From Croceimicrobium sp965656185 (GTDB lineage Bacteria > Bacteroidota > Bacteroidia > Flavobacteriales > Schleiferiaceae), in the NCBI GenBank assembly GCA_965656185.1, contig CBFHJH010000011.1, forward strand, positions 16,772 to 80,771: a stretch of 64,000 bases of DNA, in the 5' to 3' direction. Positions 47,825-57,900 of this stretch are shown piece after piece. The position numbers and the translations under genes were made by a program. The first letter of the stretch is position 1. Every line of letters begins with the position of its first letter. The notes beneath the pieces are model-generated. The model searched no databases, was not told the DNA's origin, and saw only the letters and a program-made list of their open reading frames with translations.

Positions 47825-50752
47825 ATGGCTGAAAAGTCGCTGCGACTTAGTCAATTAGCAAAAGAGTGCAATATCGGAGTTAGTACCGTTTCGGAATATC
47901 TCCAAGAACTTGGTGTGGACGAGAAATTACGTCCGAATACCAAAGTTACTGGCGAGTATATCCAAAAGGTATTGGAGAAATTCGCTCCCGATAAAGCCAA
48001 GAAGGAAGCCTCTGCGGAGGTAGTTCGCAAGAAGCAGGAGGAGAAAGAAGCCATGCTGCGCGAGAAGGAAGAAGAGGCTCCAGCCGAAGAGGAGGAGCTA
48101 AGTTCTCGTCCAACCTTAAGCGGACCTAAAATGGTAGGCAAGATCGACCTCGATAAGAAACCTGCTCAACAAGAGGAGGAGTCTGAGGAAGAGCTTAAGG
48201 CCGCTGAAGAATCCAAGCCAGAAGCCAAAACCGAAGAGCCAGTTGAAGCGCCCAAAGAGGAAGAAGCTCCGGCTGCCGAAGAGGTAAAAGCAGAAGCGAA
48301 AGAGGAGAAAGAAGAGCAGGCTAAGGAGAAGCCGGTTAAGAAAGTTGCGCCGAAAGCAGAAAAGCCAGCGGAGCAAGAAGAGCAACCTAAGCCGGAGGTG
48401 AAGGAAGCCAAGGCGGAAAAGAAAGAGGCAAAACCGGAAGAGAAGCCGGCCAAGGAAAAAGCTAAGAAGGAAGAAAAACCTGCTGAAGCTAAGACCGAGG
48501 ACAAGCCTAAGGAAGAGCAGAAGCCAGTCCCTGAAGCGGAGGAAAAACCCGCTGCTGAGGCAGAATCTGCAGAAGAGACCAAAGGAGAGAAAGGTCCAGA
48601 TGATACCATCAAGACCAAATACGAAAAGCTCAGTGGTCCGAAGTTTACCGGAGAGAAGGTAGACCTTTCGAAATTCGAGAAGAAGCCTAAGAAGAAGGTT
48701 GCTTCCAGCACCGATAATAAGGACGACCTTAAGAAAAAACGTAAACGTAAGCGTATCAGTACCGGAGATTCTGGTCCTGGTAATAGAGATAATCGTCAAG
48801 GAAACCGCCGCAAAGGAGGCAAAGGCCGTAAGCACGAGCCTAAACCAGAATTGACGGAGGAAGAAGTACAAAAGCAAATTAAAGAGACCCTCGAGAAACT
48901 TACCGGTGGTCGTAAGAATAAAGGGGCGAAACTGCGCAGAGAGAAACGCCAGGAACGCCGCGAGCAAGATGCTTTGAACGAAGCGATGGCTCAGGAGGAA
49001 GATAAGGTAATCAAGGTTACGGAATTTGTTACCGTAAGCGAGATCGCCAATATGATGAATGTTGGCTCTACCGAGGTTATCTCAACCTGTATGTCATTGG
49101 GCATGATGGTGACGCTAAACCAACGTTTGGATGCGGAAACCTTAACCATCGTGGCCGAAGAATTCGGTTATCAAGTGGAATTCGTTGACACGGAAGTTAC
49201 AGACGCTATCGTAGAAGAGGAGGACCGTGAGGAAGACCTAAAAGCACGTGCGCCGATCGTTACGGTAATGGGTCACGTAGACCACGGTAAAACATCCTTG
49301 TTGGACTACATCCGTAAGGCTAACGTAATTGCCGGTGAGTCCGGAGGTATTACCCAGCATATTGGAGCTTATTCGGTAGGTATTGAAAGTGGTCAGAATA
49401 TTACCTTCTTAGATACACCTGGTCACGAGGCCTTTACGGCGATGCGTGCACGCGGTGCCAAGGTAACCGATGTGGCAATTATCGTAGTAGCGGCAGATGA
49501 TGCCGTGATGCCCCAAACCAAAGAGGCGATCTCTCACGCCCAAGCGGCGGGAGTACCGATCGTTTTTGCTATCAACAAGGTAGACCGCGATACGGCCAAT
49601 CCAGAAAAGATTAAAGAGCAATTAGCTTCGATGAACCTTTTGGTAGAAGATTGGGGTGGTAAGATCCAGAGTCACGACATCTCCGCCAAAACCGGAATGG
49701 GTGTTAATGAACTTTTAGAAAAAGTATTGCTCGAGTCTGAGTTATTAGACTTAAAGGCAAATCCAAATAAACGCAGTAATGGTGCAGTGATCGAAGCAGC
49801 CTTGGATAAGGGCCGCGGTTATGTGACTACCATTTTGGTTCAGAACGGAACCTTGCGCATTGGCGATTATGTTTTAGCCGGCCAATACAGTGGTAAGGTA
49901 AAAGCGATGCTCGATGAACGTGGTCATCGACTAGATGAAGCTGGCCCGGCTCGTCCGGTAACCATTCTTGGATTGGATGGCGCTCCGCAAGCGGGCGATA
50001 CTTTCGTGGTGATGGAAGATGAACGGGAGGCGAAGAATATTGCGGCAAAACGTACGCAGTTGCAGCGTGAGCAGAGCGCTCGTTCTCAGAAGAACCTTAC
50101 CCTCGAAGAGATCGGTCGTCGTTTGGCGGTGGGCGATTTCCAAGAACTCAATGTTATTGTTAAAGGTGACGTGGATGGTTCGATCGAAGCCTTATCGGAT
50201 TCGCTACAGAAACTATCTACCGAAGAAATTCAGGTAAACATCATCCACAAAGCAGTAGGGCAGATCTCCGAGTCTGATATCCTGCTTGCCGCTGCCTCCG
50301 ATGCCATCATCGTTGGCTTCCAGGTTCGTCCTTCGATAAACGCCCGTAGATTGGCCGAGAAGGAGCAGGTGGATATTCGTCTCTACTCTATTATTTACGA
50401 TGCCATCAACGAGATCAAGGATGCCATGGAGGGTATGCTTTCGCCTGATGTGAAAGAAGAGATCGTTTGTAATGTGGAGATTCGTGAGACCTTTAAGATT
50501 TCTAAGGTGGGAACCATTGCCGGTTGTTACGTACTGGATGGAACCATTACTCGTAATACCAAGGTGCGCATTATACGTGATGGCGTAGTGATCTACACTG
50601 GCGAGTTAGCTTCCTTGAAACGCTTTAAGGATGACGTTAAAGAAGTGAAGAAAGGCTACGAATGTGGTCTTAATATCAAGAACTTTAACGACATTAAAGT
50701 AGGCGATATAATTGAAGGATACGAAGAGGTAGAGGTTAAGAAGACCCTCTAG
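47825..50752 (+). CDS. infB: Translation initiation factor IF-2
   Basis: IF-2 is the GTPase that brings fMet-tRNA to the ribosome. The 975-residue protein has an IF2_N helix at its start (RLSQLAKECNIGVSTVSEYL), then a long low-complexity Glu/Ala/Lys/Pro region up to about residue 330 and a basic patch (KRKRKRISTGDSGPGNRDNR). The GTPase part has G1 MGHVDHGKTSLLDYI (about residue 482), DTPGHEAFTAMRARGAKVTD and FAINKVDRDTANPEKI, followed by domains 2-4 ending in VGDIIEGYEEVEVKKTL. It ends the operon at a strong terminator. Confidence 0.96.
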   Translation: MAEKSLRLSQLAKECNIGVSTVSEYLQELGVDEKLRPNTKVTGEYIQKVLEKFAPDKAKKEASAEVVRKKQEEKEAMLREKEEEAPAEEEELSSRPTLSGPKMVGKIDLDKKPAQQEEESEEELKAAEESKPEAKTEEPVEAPKEEEAPAAEEVKAEAKEEKEEQAKEKPVKKVAPKAEKPAEQEEQPKPEVKEAKAEKKEAKPEEKPAKEKAKKEEKPAEAKTEDKPKEEQKPVPEAEEKPAAEAESAEETKGEKGPDDTIKTKYEKLSGPKFTGEKVDLSKFEKKPKKKVASSTDNKDDLKKKRKRKRISTGDSGPGNRDNRQGNRRKGGKGRKHEPKPELTEEEVQKQIKETLEKLTGGRKNKGAKLRREKRQERREQDALNEAMAQEEDKVIKVTEFVTVSEIANMMNVGSTEVISTCMSLGMMVTLNQRLDAETLTIVAEEFGYQVEFVDTEVTDAIVEEEDREEDLKARAPIVTVMGHVDHGKTSLLDYIRKANVIAGESGGITQHIGAYSVGIESGQNITFLDTPGHEAFTAMRARGAKVTDVAIIVVAADDAVMPQTKEAISHAQAAGVPIVFAINKVDRDTANPEKIKEQLASMNLLVEDWGGKIQSHDISAKTGMGVNELLEKVLLESELLDLKANPNKRSNGAVIEAALDKGRGYVTTILVQNGTLRIGDYVLAGQYSGKVKAMLDERGHRLDEAGPARPVTILGLDGAPQAGDTFVVMEDEREAKNIAAKRTQLQREQSARSQKNLTLEEIGRRLAVGDFQELNVIVKGDVDGSIEALSDSLQKLSTEEIQVNIIHKAVGQISESDILLAAASDAIIVGFQVRPSINARRLAEKEQVDIRLYSIIYDAINEIKDAMEGMLSPDVKEEIVCNVEIRETFKISKVGTIAGCYVLDGTITRNTKVRIIRDGVVIYTGELASLKRFKDDVKEVKKGYECGLNIKNFNDIKVGDIIEGYEEVEVKKTL

Positions 50753-50774
50753 AATCTTTTTTAGATAAACTTTT

Positions 50775-50803
50775 AAAAGCCGCTCCTTTCGAGCGGCTTT
50801 TTT
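50775..50803 (+). terminator. Terminator of the rimP-nusA-infB operon
   Basis: A perfect 11-bp stem (50775-50785 with 50791-50801) with a 5-nt loop and a T run follows the infB stop. Confidence 0.93.
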
Positions 50804-50899
50804 ATTTCGTCACCAAAATTCGTCCATTCACATACAAAGTTATTCGGCGCTAGGGAGGCTTTCCTACTTTCACCAATGCAACCAATCAGACCTTAGTCC

Positions 50900-51280
50900 A
50901 TGTTAGCCGAAACATTGAACTCTACTTTACTCACCGACGACTTAAGCAATCGTCAAGTAATCTTCTACCGAGAGCTATACTTTGCTTTGGAGGAGAATTA
51001 CCAGAAAGCTTCTTTTCAAGTACCCGATTTGGCTAAAGCGATGAACTTGCACCGTCGTCAGCTATACCGCGAAATGGCGAATTTAGGTTTAAGTCCGGCT
51101 GAATTTATCCGAGACTTTCGCCTGCGCCGCGCTTATCAGCTATTACAAGGTGGCGCGGTACGGAGGGTGAAGGAGCTCTGTTTCATGGTCGGATTCGAGA
51201 ATTGTGAGACTTTTTCGAAGCACTTTATAGAGCGTTTTAACGAACGACCTTCCACCCTTATAAGGAAACAAGTAGCCTAA
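50900..51280 (+). CDS. AraC-type DNA-binding domain protein without effector domain
   Basis: This 126-residue protein is little more than an AraC/XylS helix-turn-helix pair: VPDLAKAMNLHRRQLYREMA, LSPAEFIRDFRLRRAYQLLQ and VKELCFMVGFENCETFSKHF, then FNERPSTLIRK. About 30 N-terminal residues precede it and no sugar-binding or receiver domain exists. In this phylum such domains are normally the output part of hybrid two-component regulators, so this may be a stand-alone regulator. It is the only transcription factor close to the giant adhesin genes; control of them is a guess. It ends at a terminator. Confidence 0.75.
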   Translation: MLAETLNSTLLTDDLSNRQVIFYRELYFALEENYQKASFQVPDLAKAMNLHRRQLYREMANLGLSPAEFIRDFRLRRAYQLLQGGAVRRVKELCFMVGFENCETFSKHFIERFNERPSTLIRKQVA

Positions 51281-51284
51281 ATTG

Positions 51285-51308
51285 ATCCTCCTAAAACGGA
51301 GGATTTTT
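51285..51308 (+). terminator. Terminator of the AraC-type gene
   Basis: ATCCTCC (51285-51291) and GGAGGAT (51298-51304) pair around a 6-nt loop and are followed by TTTT. Confidence 0.75.
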
Positions 51309-51494
51309 CAGCTTCAAAAATGACTATAAAAAATTAGTAAGTAAATGACAAATACCACTGAAATGAAGAACTTAAGAATTGCTTATTTTAATAGGGAATC
51401 TTTGGTCTTAGATTCAGTGCTTGGTCATTCATCTAATACCTCAAACCCTATCTCGCTTTCGCTGCGAACCCCTCTATTAACCAATCTATTTTCT

Positions 51495-51911
51495 ATGAAT
51501 TTTAAAAAGTTATTAGGCTTAGCGGTCTTAGTAAGTGTTTTTGCTTGCTTCGACTTAAGTGCTCAGAGTGATGTGCCTCCCGTACCTGCTATACCAGGAT
51601 ACCATCAGGCTTGGACTCAATTACCGGAAGATGCGGAGCGTCATACCGAAGTAGAGTATGCGGTGGTCGATTGCATGGACCAAGCCACTCTTTTATTAGT
51701 TGTATTCAACGAATCAGGAAAGGCGAAAAGCATAGGGCTTACTCTTAGTTTAGAAGAAGGCGAGAATTCGACCAGTGTGGATATAGCTTCAAGAAGCTAC
51801 CAGCCAGGTGAAACCCTTCGTGGTTCTTGTGATGAGGTGAATTCCTTAAGGGTTCCTGTACCTGCGGGCATGGACCCTGGGAAGCTAAAAGTAAGTGTAA
51901 CTTATCAATAA
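51495..51911 (+). CDS. Small secreted protein of unknown function
   Basis: This 138-residue protein starts with MNFKKLLGLAVLVSVFACFDLSAQS, a clear signal peptide, so the ATG at 51495 is chosen over a frame that stays open up to 51345. The mature part begins with a Pro-rich stretch (DVPPVPAIPGYHQAW) and continues as a short beta-rich domain with two cysteines (VVDCMDQATLLLVVFNESG and GETLRGSCDEVNSLRVPVPA), which may form a disulfide. It has no T9SS tail. It ends 7 nt before the giant adhesin-like gene and is probably co-transcribed with it. Confidence 0.6.
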   Translation: MNFKKLLGLAVLVSVFACFDLSAQSDVPPVPAIPGYHQAWTQLPEDAERHTEVEYAVVDCMDQATLLLVVFNESGKAKSIGLTLSLEEGENSTSVDIASRSYQPGETLRGSCDEVNSLRVPVPAGMDPGKLKVSVTYQ

Positions 51912-51918
51912 TTCTGTG

Positions 51919-54900
51919 ATGAAAAAATTACTCTCATTAATGACTGCCCTTGCTTTTGCAGGAGCTGTGTACGCACAGAATTGCGGTCGTCCTACCATTA
52001 ATTCATTCTCCCCTAACACGGGGTTTATTGGTTCAACGGTAACCATTATTGGTTCCAATTTCGATGCCAATAACATTAATAATAACGTGGTGTACTTTGG
52101 TGCTACCAAGGCCCAGGTAATAAGCGCCACCTTTGGTAAGTTAGAGGTAACTGTGCCAGTTGGAGCTAGTACGGATCGAATTAGCGTTACCAACCAGTGT
52201 AACCTAACCGCTTATTCTGCGGTGCCTTTCAATGGTATCTTTTGTCCTACACCTTTGGATCAAAATACCTACCAGAATAACGCCCAGATCCTTCCGGTAA
52301 CCTATGGTGCCTATAATATGGTGGCCGTGGATCTAGACTTAGACGGTCGTCCGGAAGTGCTTTCCGCTAATAATGGAGGAGGCTTATCTGTGGCGAAGAA
52401 TAATAGTTCTCCTGGTTCTATTAGTTTCTCTCATATAAATTTCGGTGGTCGTGGCGGTCAATCACTCTACTCGGCCGATATGGATGGTGATGGAAAGAAG
52501 GATGTTATCACAACTTATAACATTTGGTTAAATACCAGTTCAGGTCCCGGTAGTGTCTCCTTATCGGGTTCTGCGGTTGGAACACAAGGCGTATCCAATT
52601 ACCAAATCGCTGCTGGTGACTTTAACGGCGACGGTAAAATCGATATCGTAGGTGGTGTCGGTGGTTGGATTGCGGTAGCAGAAAACAGAAGCAACGGTCC
52701 AGGTAATTTGAGCTTTGGACCACGTCAGTTGATTGATGCAACTCCTTATGCTAAAAATGGCGTGCAAGTAGGCGATATCGATGGAGATGGTCGTGTAGAC
52801 ATCCTTTGTAATGAACGTGGTTCTAGTAATGCTTTATTTTACCGCAATACTACTAACCCGGGCTCATCTACCTTCACTTTTGCCAATCCTTTGGTTCTAA
52901 ATACTGGTGGAACCGGACCTTATCGTTCTCAGATCGCCGACTTTAACAAGGATGGTAAAATTGACTATGTAACCGTAAACTACGACAACCCCAATTTCAA
53001 TACCGCGGTGTTTATTAACACCTCTACTCCGGGAAATGTATCATTTCAAGCGCCTATTAATTTGCCATCTCCAAGCTGTAACTATCGAGTTCAGGTGGGT
53101 GATGTAGATGGTGATGGATATCCAGATATCGTTTCGAAATCTCTTTGTAATAACGTATTCTCGGTATACCAGAATACGACCTCCAGTGCTTCTAATACCA
53201 CCTTCGCTCCTCGCATAGACTACACTTCGTCGGCGCAAGGTGAAGTAAGTGGAATCGTGATTGGTGACTTAGATGGGGATTATGTGCCCGATATCGCTAC
53301 CAGCGGCATAAGTAGCCGTCAAATTCGTTTCCACCGAAATACATCTTCTCAAAATGATGTAACTCCTCCTACCGCAATTTGTAAAAACATTACGGTGGCC
53401 CTGGACCCCAGCGGAAATGTTAGTATTACACCGGCAGATATCGACAATGGATCTTCTGATGCCTGTGGTATCGATACCCGTACAATTTCGAAGAGTTCTT
53501 TTACCTGCAATGATATAGGGGCTAATCAAGTTACCTTAATTGTAACAGATAATGCTGGTAATGCTGATTCTTGTACCGCTACCGTGAATGTAGCTCCTGC
53601 GGCAATCATCGTTACCGGTCAAACAACTGTTTGTGCCGGCGGTACGGTAAACATGAATGCCAACCAAGGTGATTCTTACCAATGGTATAAAGATGGTGTA
53701 GCCATCGCCGGAGCAACCGCTCAATCTTATGGAGCGACTACTTCTGGTGCTTACACCGTAGCAGTAACCAATGCCGGTGGTTGTTCAGGAACTTCGGCTC
53801 CAACCAATGTAGTGGTTAATAATAATCCTACGGTTAACGTAAGCCCAGCGAATAATGCCTACCTGTGTAATGGAAGCGTAACCCTTAGTGCATCTCAATC
53901 TGCAACTTATCAGTGGAAGCTGAATGGAGTAGATATTCCAAATGCAACTTTACAAACTTATAATGCTCAAAGCACCGGTACTTACACCGTTGAGGTAATC
54001 GATCTATTCGGTTGCTCGGCTGTGTCTAGCCCCGTAACGGTTAATAACCAATCGGCTCCGGTAGCCAGTGCTCAAAACTTCAGTCTTAATTTAGATGTGA
54101 GCACCGGGCAAGCTAGTCTTAGTCCCAGCGATATCAATAATGGAAGTATTGGTTGCGATCTAAGCTATAGCGTAAGTCCAAATCAATTCGATTGCACCAA
54201 TGAAGGACAAAATACTGTAACGCTAACGGTTACGGATAATCAAGGTTTGACCTCTACCGCAACCGCAGTAGTAACCGTGCTTGACCCGAGTAATTATTGC
54301 AATACCGCTCCTGTGGCAGTTGCTAAGAATATTACTGTAAGTGTAGATGGCACTTGTTCCGCAAGTGTTACGGCAGCAGATGTTAATAATGGCTCTAGTG
54401 ATGCAGATCAAGATCCCCTTACCTTGAGTCTTGACAACAATGGCCCATTTGCTATTGGTACCTACACTGTAACCCTTACGGCAGACGATGGTCAGGCAAG
54501 CTCTACCGATCAAGCAACTGTAACGGTAGTCGATACCAGTCGCCCCATGGCTAGCACGCAGAACGTGAGTATCGACCTTGATGCCTCCGGAAACGCTACG
54601 ATCTTAACCGGAGTTACCAGAACTACAGTTTGGGACGGTACTTTTAGCGGTGATCCCAACGGTACTACTTCAGGTAGCCTTACCAACTGGAACGTTGTTT
54701 CGGGTTCGGTAGATGTTTCTCCTTTTATTAGTGGTTCATCTCAAAGTATCGACTTGGCCGGTAATAGCAACGGCAAGATCGAAAGCAAGAACTCGATCAG
54801 TCTCAGCCCGGGCGACTATGAAGTGAGTTTCGTTTATAAGAATAATGATGGATCTCCTTCAACCGCTAATAGCTTTACGGTTAAATTCGGTAATAGTTTA

Positions 54901-57900
54901 ACCAGTGGACAAAGTTCTGCCTTGGGTAGTGGTAATGTTACCCAGACCCTGCCATTTACCTTAACTGCCGCCGAAACCGGTAAGCTAAGTTTTGAGCAAA
55001 CTGGATCGAATGACGCCAGTGGAACTTTCTTGGCCGACATTAAAATTGTGCGCGTGAATCCACCATCTTTATTGATCGAGAATGGCAGCACGGATAATTG
55101 TAGTGTGGCTTCCATCTCGGCCGACAAGGTTAATTTCACTTGTGCAGACCGCGGCGCCAATACGGTGACAATGACCGTAACAGATGCTAGTGGAAATCAG
55201 CAGACTGCTTCGGCGATCGTTACAGTAAATGATCCACTTTACGCATGTAATGTGGCTCCAGTTGCTGTGGCTAAAAACATCACCCTTGCGGCGGATGCGA
55301 ATTGTTCAGCAAGTATTCAGGCCAGCGACCTTGATAGCGCATCAAGTGACGCCAATAATGATCCACTAACTTTCTCAGTTGATAATGCTGGTCCTTTCGG
55401 TTTAGGAACTCACCATGTAGTATTGACCGTTTCTGATGGAGTATTTAATTCAACCGCTAACGCTACAGTAACTANNNNNNNNNNNNNNNNNNNNNNNNNN
55501 NNNNNNNNNNNNNNNNNNNNNNNNNNNNNNNNNNNNNNNNNNNNNNNNNNNNNNNNNNNNNNNNNNNNNNNNNTAGTAGATGCGAGTAAGCCTATTGTAA
55601 ATACCCAGGATATTACAGTTTACTTAGATGCTACCGGAAATGCTAGTATCAGCACCGCAGATATTGATGATGGAAGTAGCGACAATTGTGGTTCGATCAA
55701 CTTGAGTTTAGATATCAATAGTTTCGGTTGTGCCGATGTTGGTGAAAATTGGGTTACTCTAACTGCTGTAGATGCAGCCGGTAATTCTCAATCCGCGCAA
55801 GCGAAAGTTAGCGTGGCCGATTCTACCTTACCAACTGTCCTCGCTAATAACCTTACGGTTTATTTAGATGCAAATGGTCAGGCGGGAATTACTACTGCCG
55901 ATGTGGATAATGGCAGTAGCGATAACTGTGGTATTGATACATTATTTATCGACCGCAACTCATTCGATTGTACTGACCTGGGTGCTCCGGTGGCGGTTAC
56001 CTTAACCGCACAGGATGCCAAAAATGGATTATTAAGTGCACCTTCTGTTGATCAAATCCTTACCGGAAGATTAAACGGTTCACAACGCTCTGTTTTCGAA
56101 AGTGGCGATGTAGATGGTGATGGTCTTACTGATGTAATGGTCACTAATACGCTTTACCGTCAAACAAGTAATTTAAATTTCCGCGCTTATGCGATGAATG
56201 CCGGTTCTGGTCAGAATGGTGGTGTTATGGGTGACCTTGATGGTGACGGTGACGATGAGGTAATAAACGGTTCTTACGTTTACAATTGGGAGAATGGTAA
56301 TTTGGTACAAAAGCAAGCGCTTGGTACTCGTCCTCAATTTAATGAAGGTACTATAGCCGACTTTAATGGTGATGGTTTTAACGATTATTACCGAGCGACT
56401 TATTATGGCGATCCGGATGAGTTGTGGTTGAATGATGGAACAGGTAACTTAGTATTACATGCCTCTTATTCGATCGGATCATATCAAATTTCGGCTACGG
56501 CCAATGATGTGGACGGTGATGGAGACGTTGATGTGATTATCGGAGGTTACTACGATATTTACTTGGGAACCAATGATGGCAGCGGGAACCTAAGTTTCCA
56601 AAGTATTTACAGCAATGGAAATGCTTACATCTGGAATTTATTCGCCGAGGACTTAGACGGCGATGGTCTGGTTGACCTTGCAGTAGCTCCAGTTGTTGGT
56701 GGCTCTTACTGGTTTAAAGGAAATGGAACCGGTGGCTTCGGGCCGAAAACTAACCTTAATACAGTAGATAATTCCTCTTCTTTGCGCGGAGCCGATGCTA
56801 AAGATCTCGACAATGATGGGGATATGGATCTAGTAGAAGTGATTAATGGCGTAGGCCTTGTACAATTATTGAATGACGGAAACGGGGTGTTCACTAGGTC
56901 ATTGCTCTACGCTACTCCAGGCTGGCTGGATGTTCATGCTGACGACCTTAATGGTGATGGTGTGTTGGATATCATGGCTACCCGCTGGGGGCCAGGAGTT
57001 ATCTTAACTCAACAAGCCGGTTCTCCAGGATTCAATACTGCTACGGCTACCTCGATGGTTACTGTGCTAGATACAGTTTCGCCAGTGGCCAGTGCAAAAG
57101 GTTTAACCCTTTACTTAGATGCGAATGGCGCTGCCAGTATTAGTGCCGCGGATGTAGATAATGGCTCTAGTGATAACTGTTCTGTAGATCAATTGACTAT
57201 TAGTCAGGAAAACTTTACTTGCGCCAATGTAGGTCCGAATACGATTACCTTAAGTGTAGAAGACCAATCGGGCAATGTAAGTACTGCTACTGCGATTATT
57301 GATGTAGTAGATACCATTAGTCCGCAGGTAAATACCAATAACATCAGTATCAACCTCGACGCGGCAGGCCAAGCATCAATTAGTGCGGCAGATATCGATA
57401 ACCTAAGCAGCGATGCCTGTGGTATTAGCAGCTTAAGTTTAGATAAGAGCAATTTCGATTGTTCTAATGTTGGGGCCAATGTTGTTACCTTGACCGTAAT
57501 AGATAACAATGGTAACTCAGCCAGCGCTACGGCAACCGTAACCGTAAATGATGTTACCAAGCCAGTTATTATGACCCAGAACGTTACGGTATCCTTAGAT
57601 GCAAGCGGTAGTGCTTCCATTACTTTGGCTGATATCGAGAACGGAAGTAGTGATGCCTGTGGCATCAGTTCCAGTAGCTTGAGCAAAACCAGTTTCGACT
57701 GTAGCAACTTAGGTGCCAATACGGTTACTTTAAGTGTGACCGATGTAAATGGCAATGTGGGAACTGCTACGGCAACGGTTACTGTAAAAGACAATATCGC
57801 TCCCGCTATTAGTGGTATGCCTTCGAGTAAGACCGTAGTGCCTGCTCCTAATGATTGTACGCCAAGTGTTTCTTGGACCGCTCCTAGTGCGAGCGATAAC

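Noticed and set aside
48116..48967. A 283-residue and a 181-residue open frame on the minus strand opposite infB
   Set aside because: They mirror the Glu/Ala/Lys-rich low-complexity part of IF-2; their products are Leu/Phe or Ser/Ala strings with no family pattern and no promoter.
51345..51494. N-terminal extension of the small secreted protein from an ATG at 51345
   Set aside because: A typical signal peptide starts at 51495; the 50 residues above it are polar and not conserved-looking. A leader peptide remains possible but unsupported.
57204..57794. A 196-residue open frame opposite the giant surface protein gene
   Set aside because: It is the complement of regular HYR-like repeats, and its periodic Val/Leu pattern comes from that repeat.
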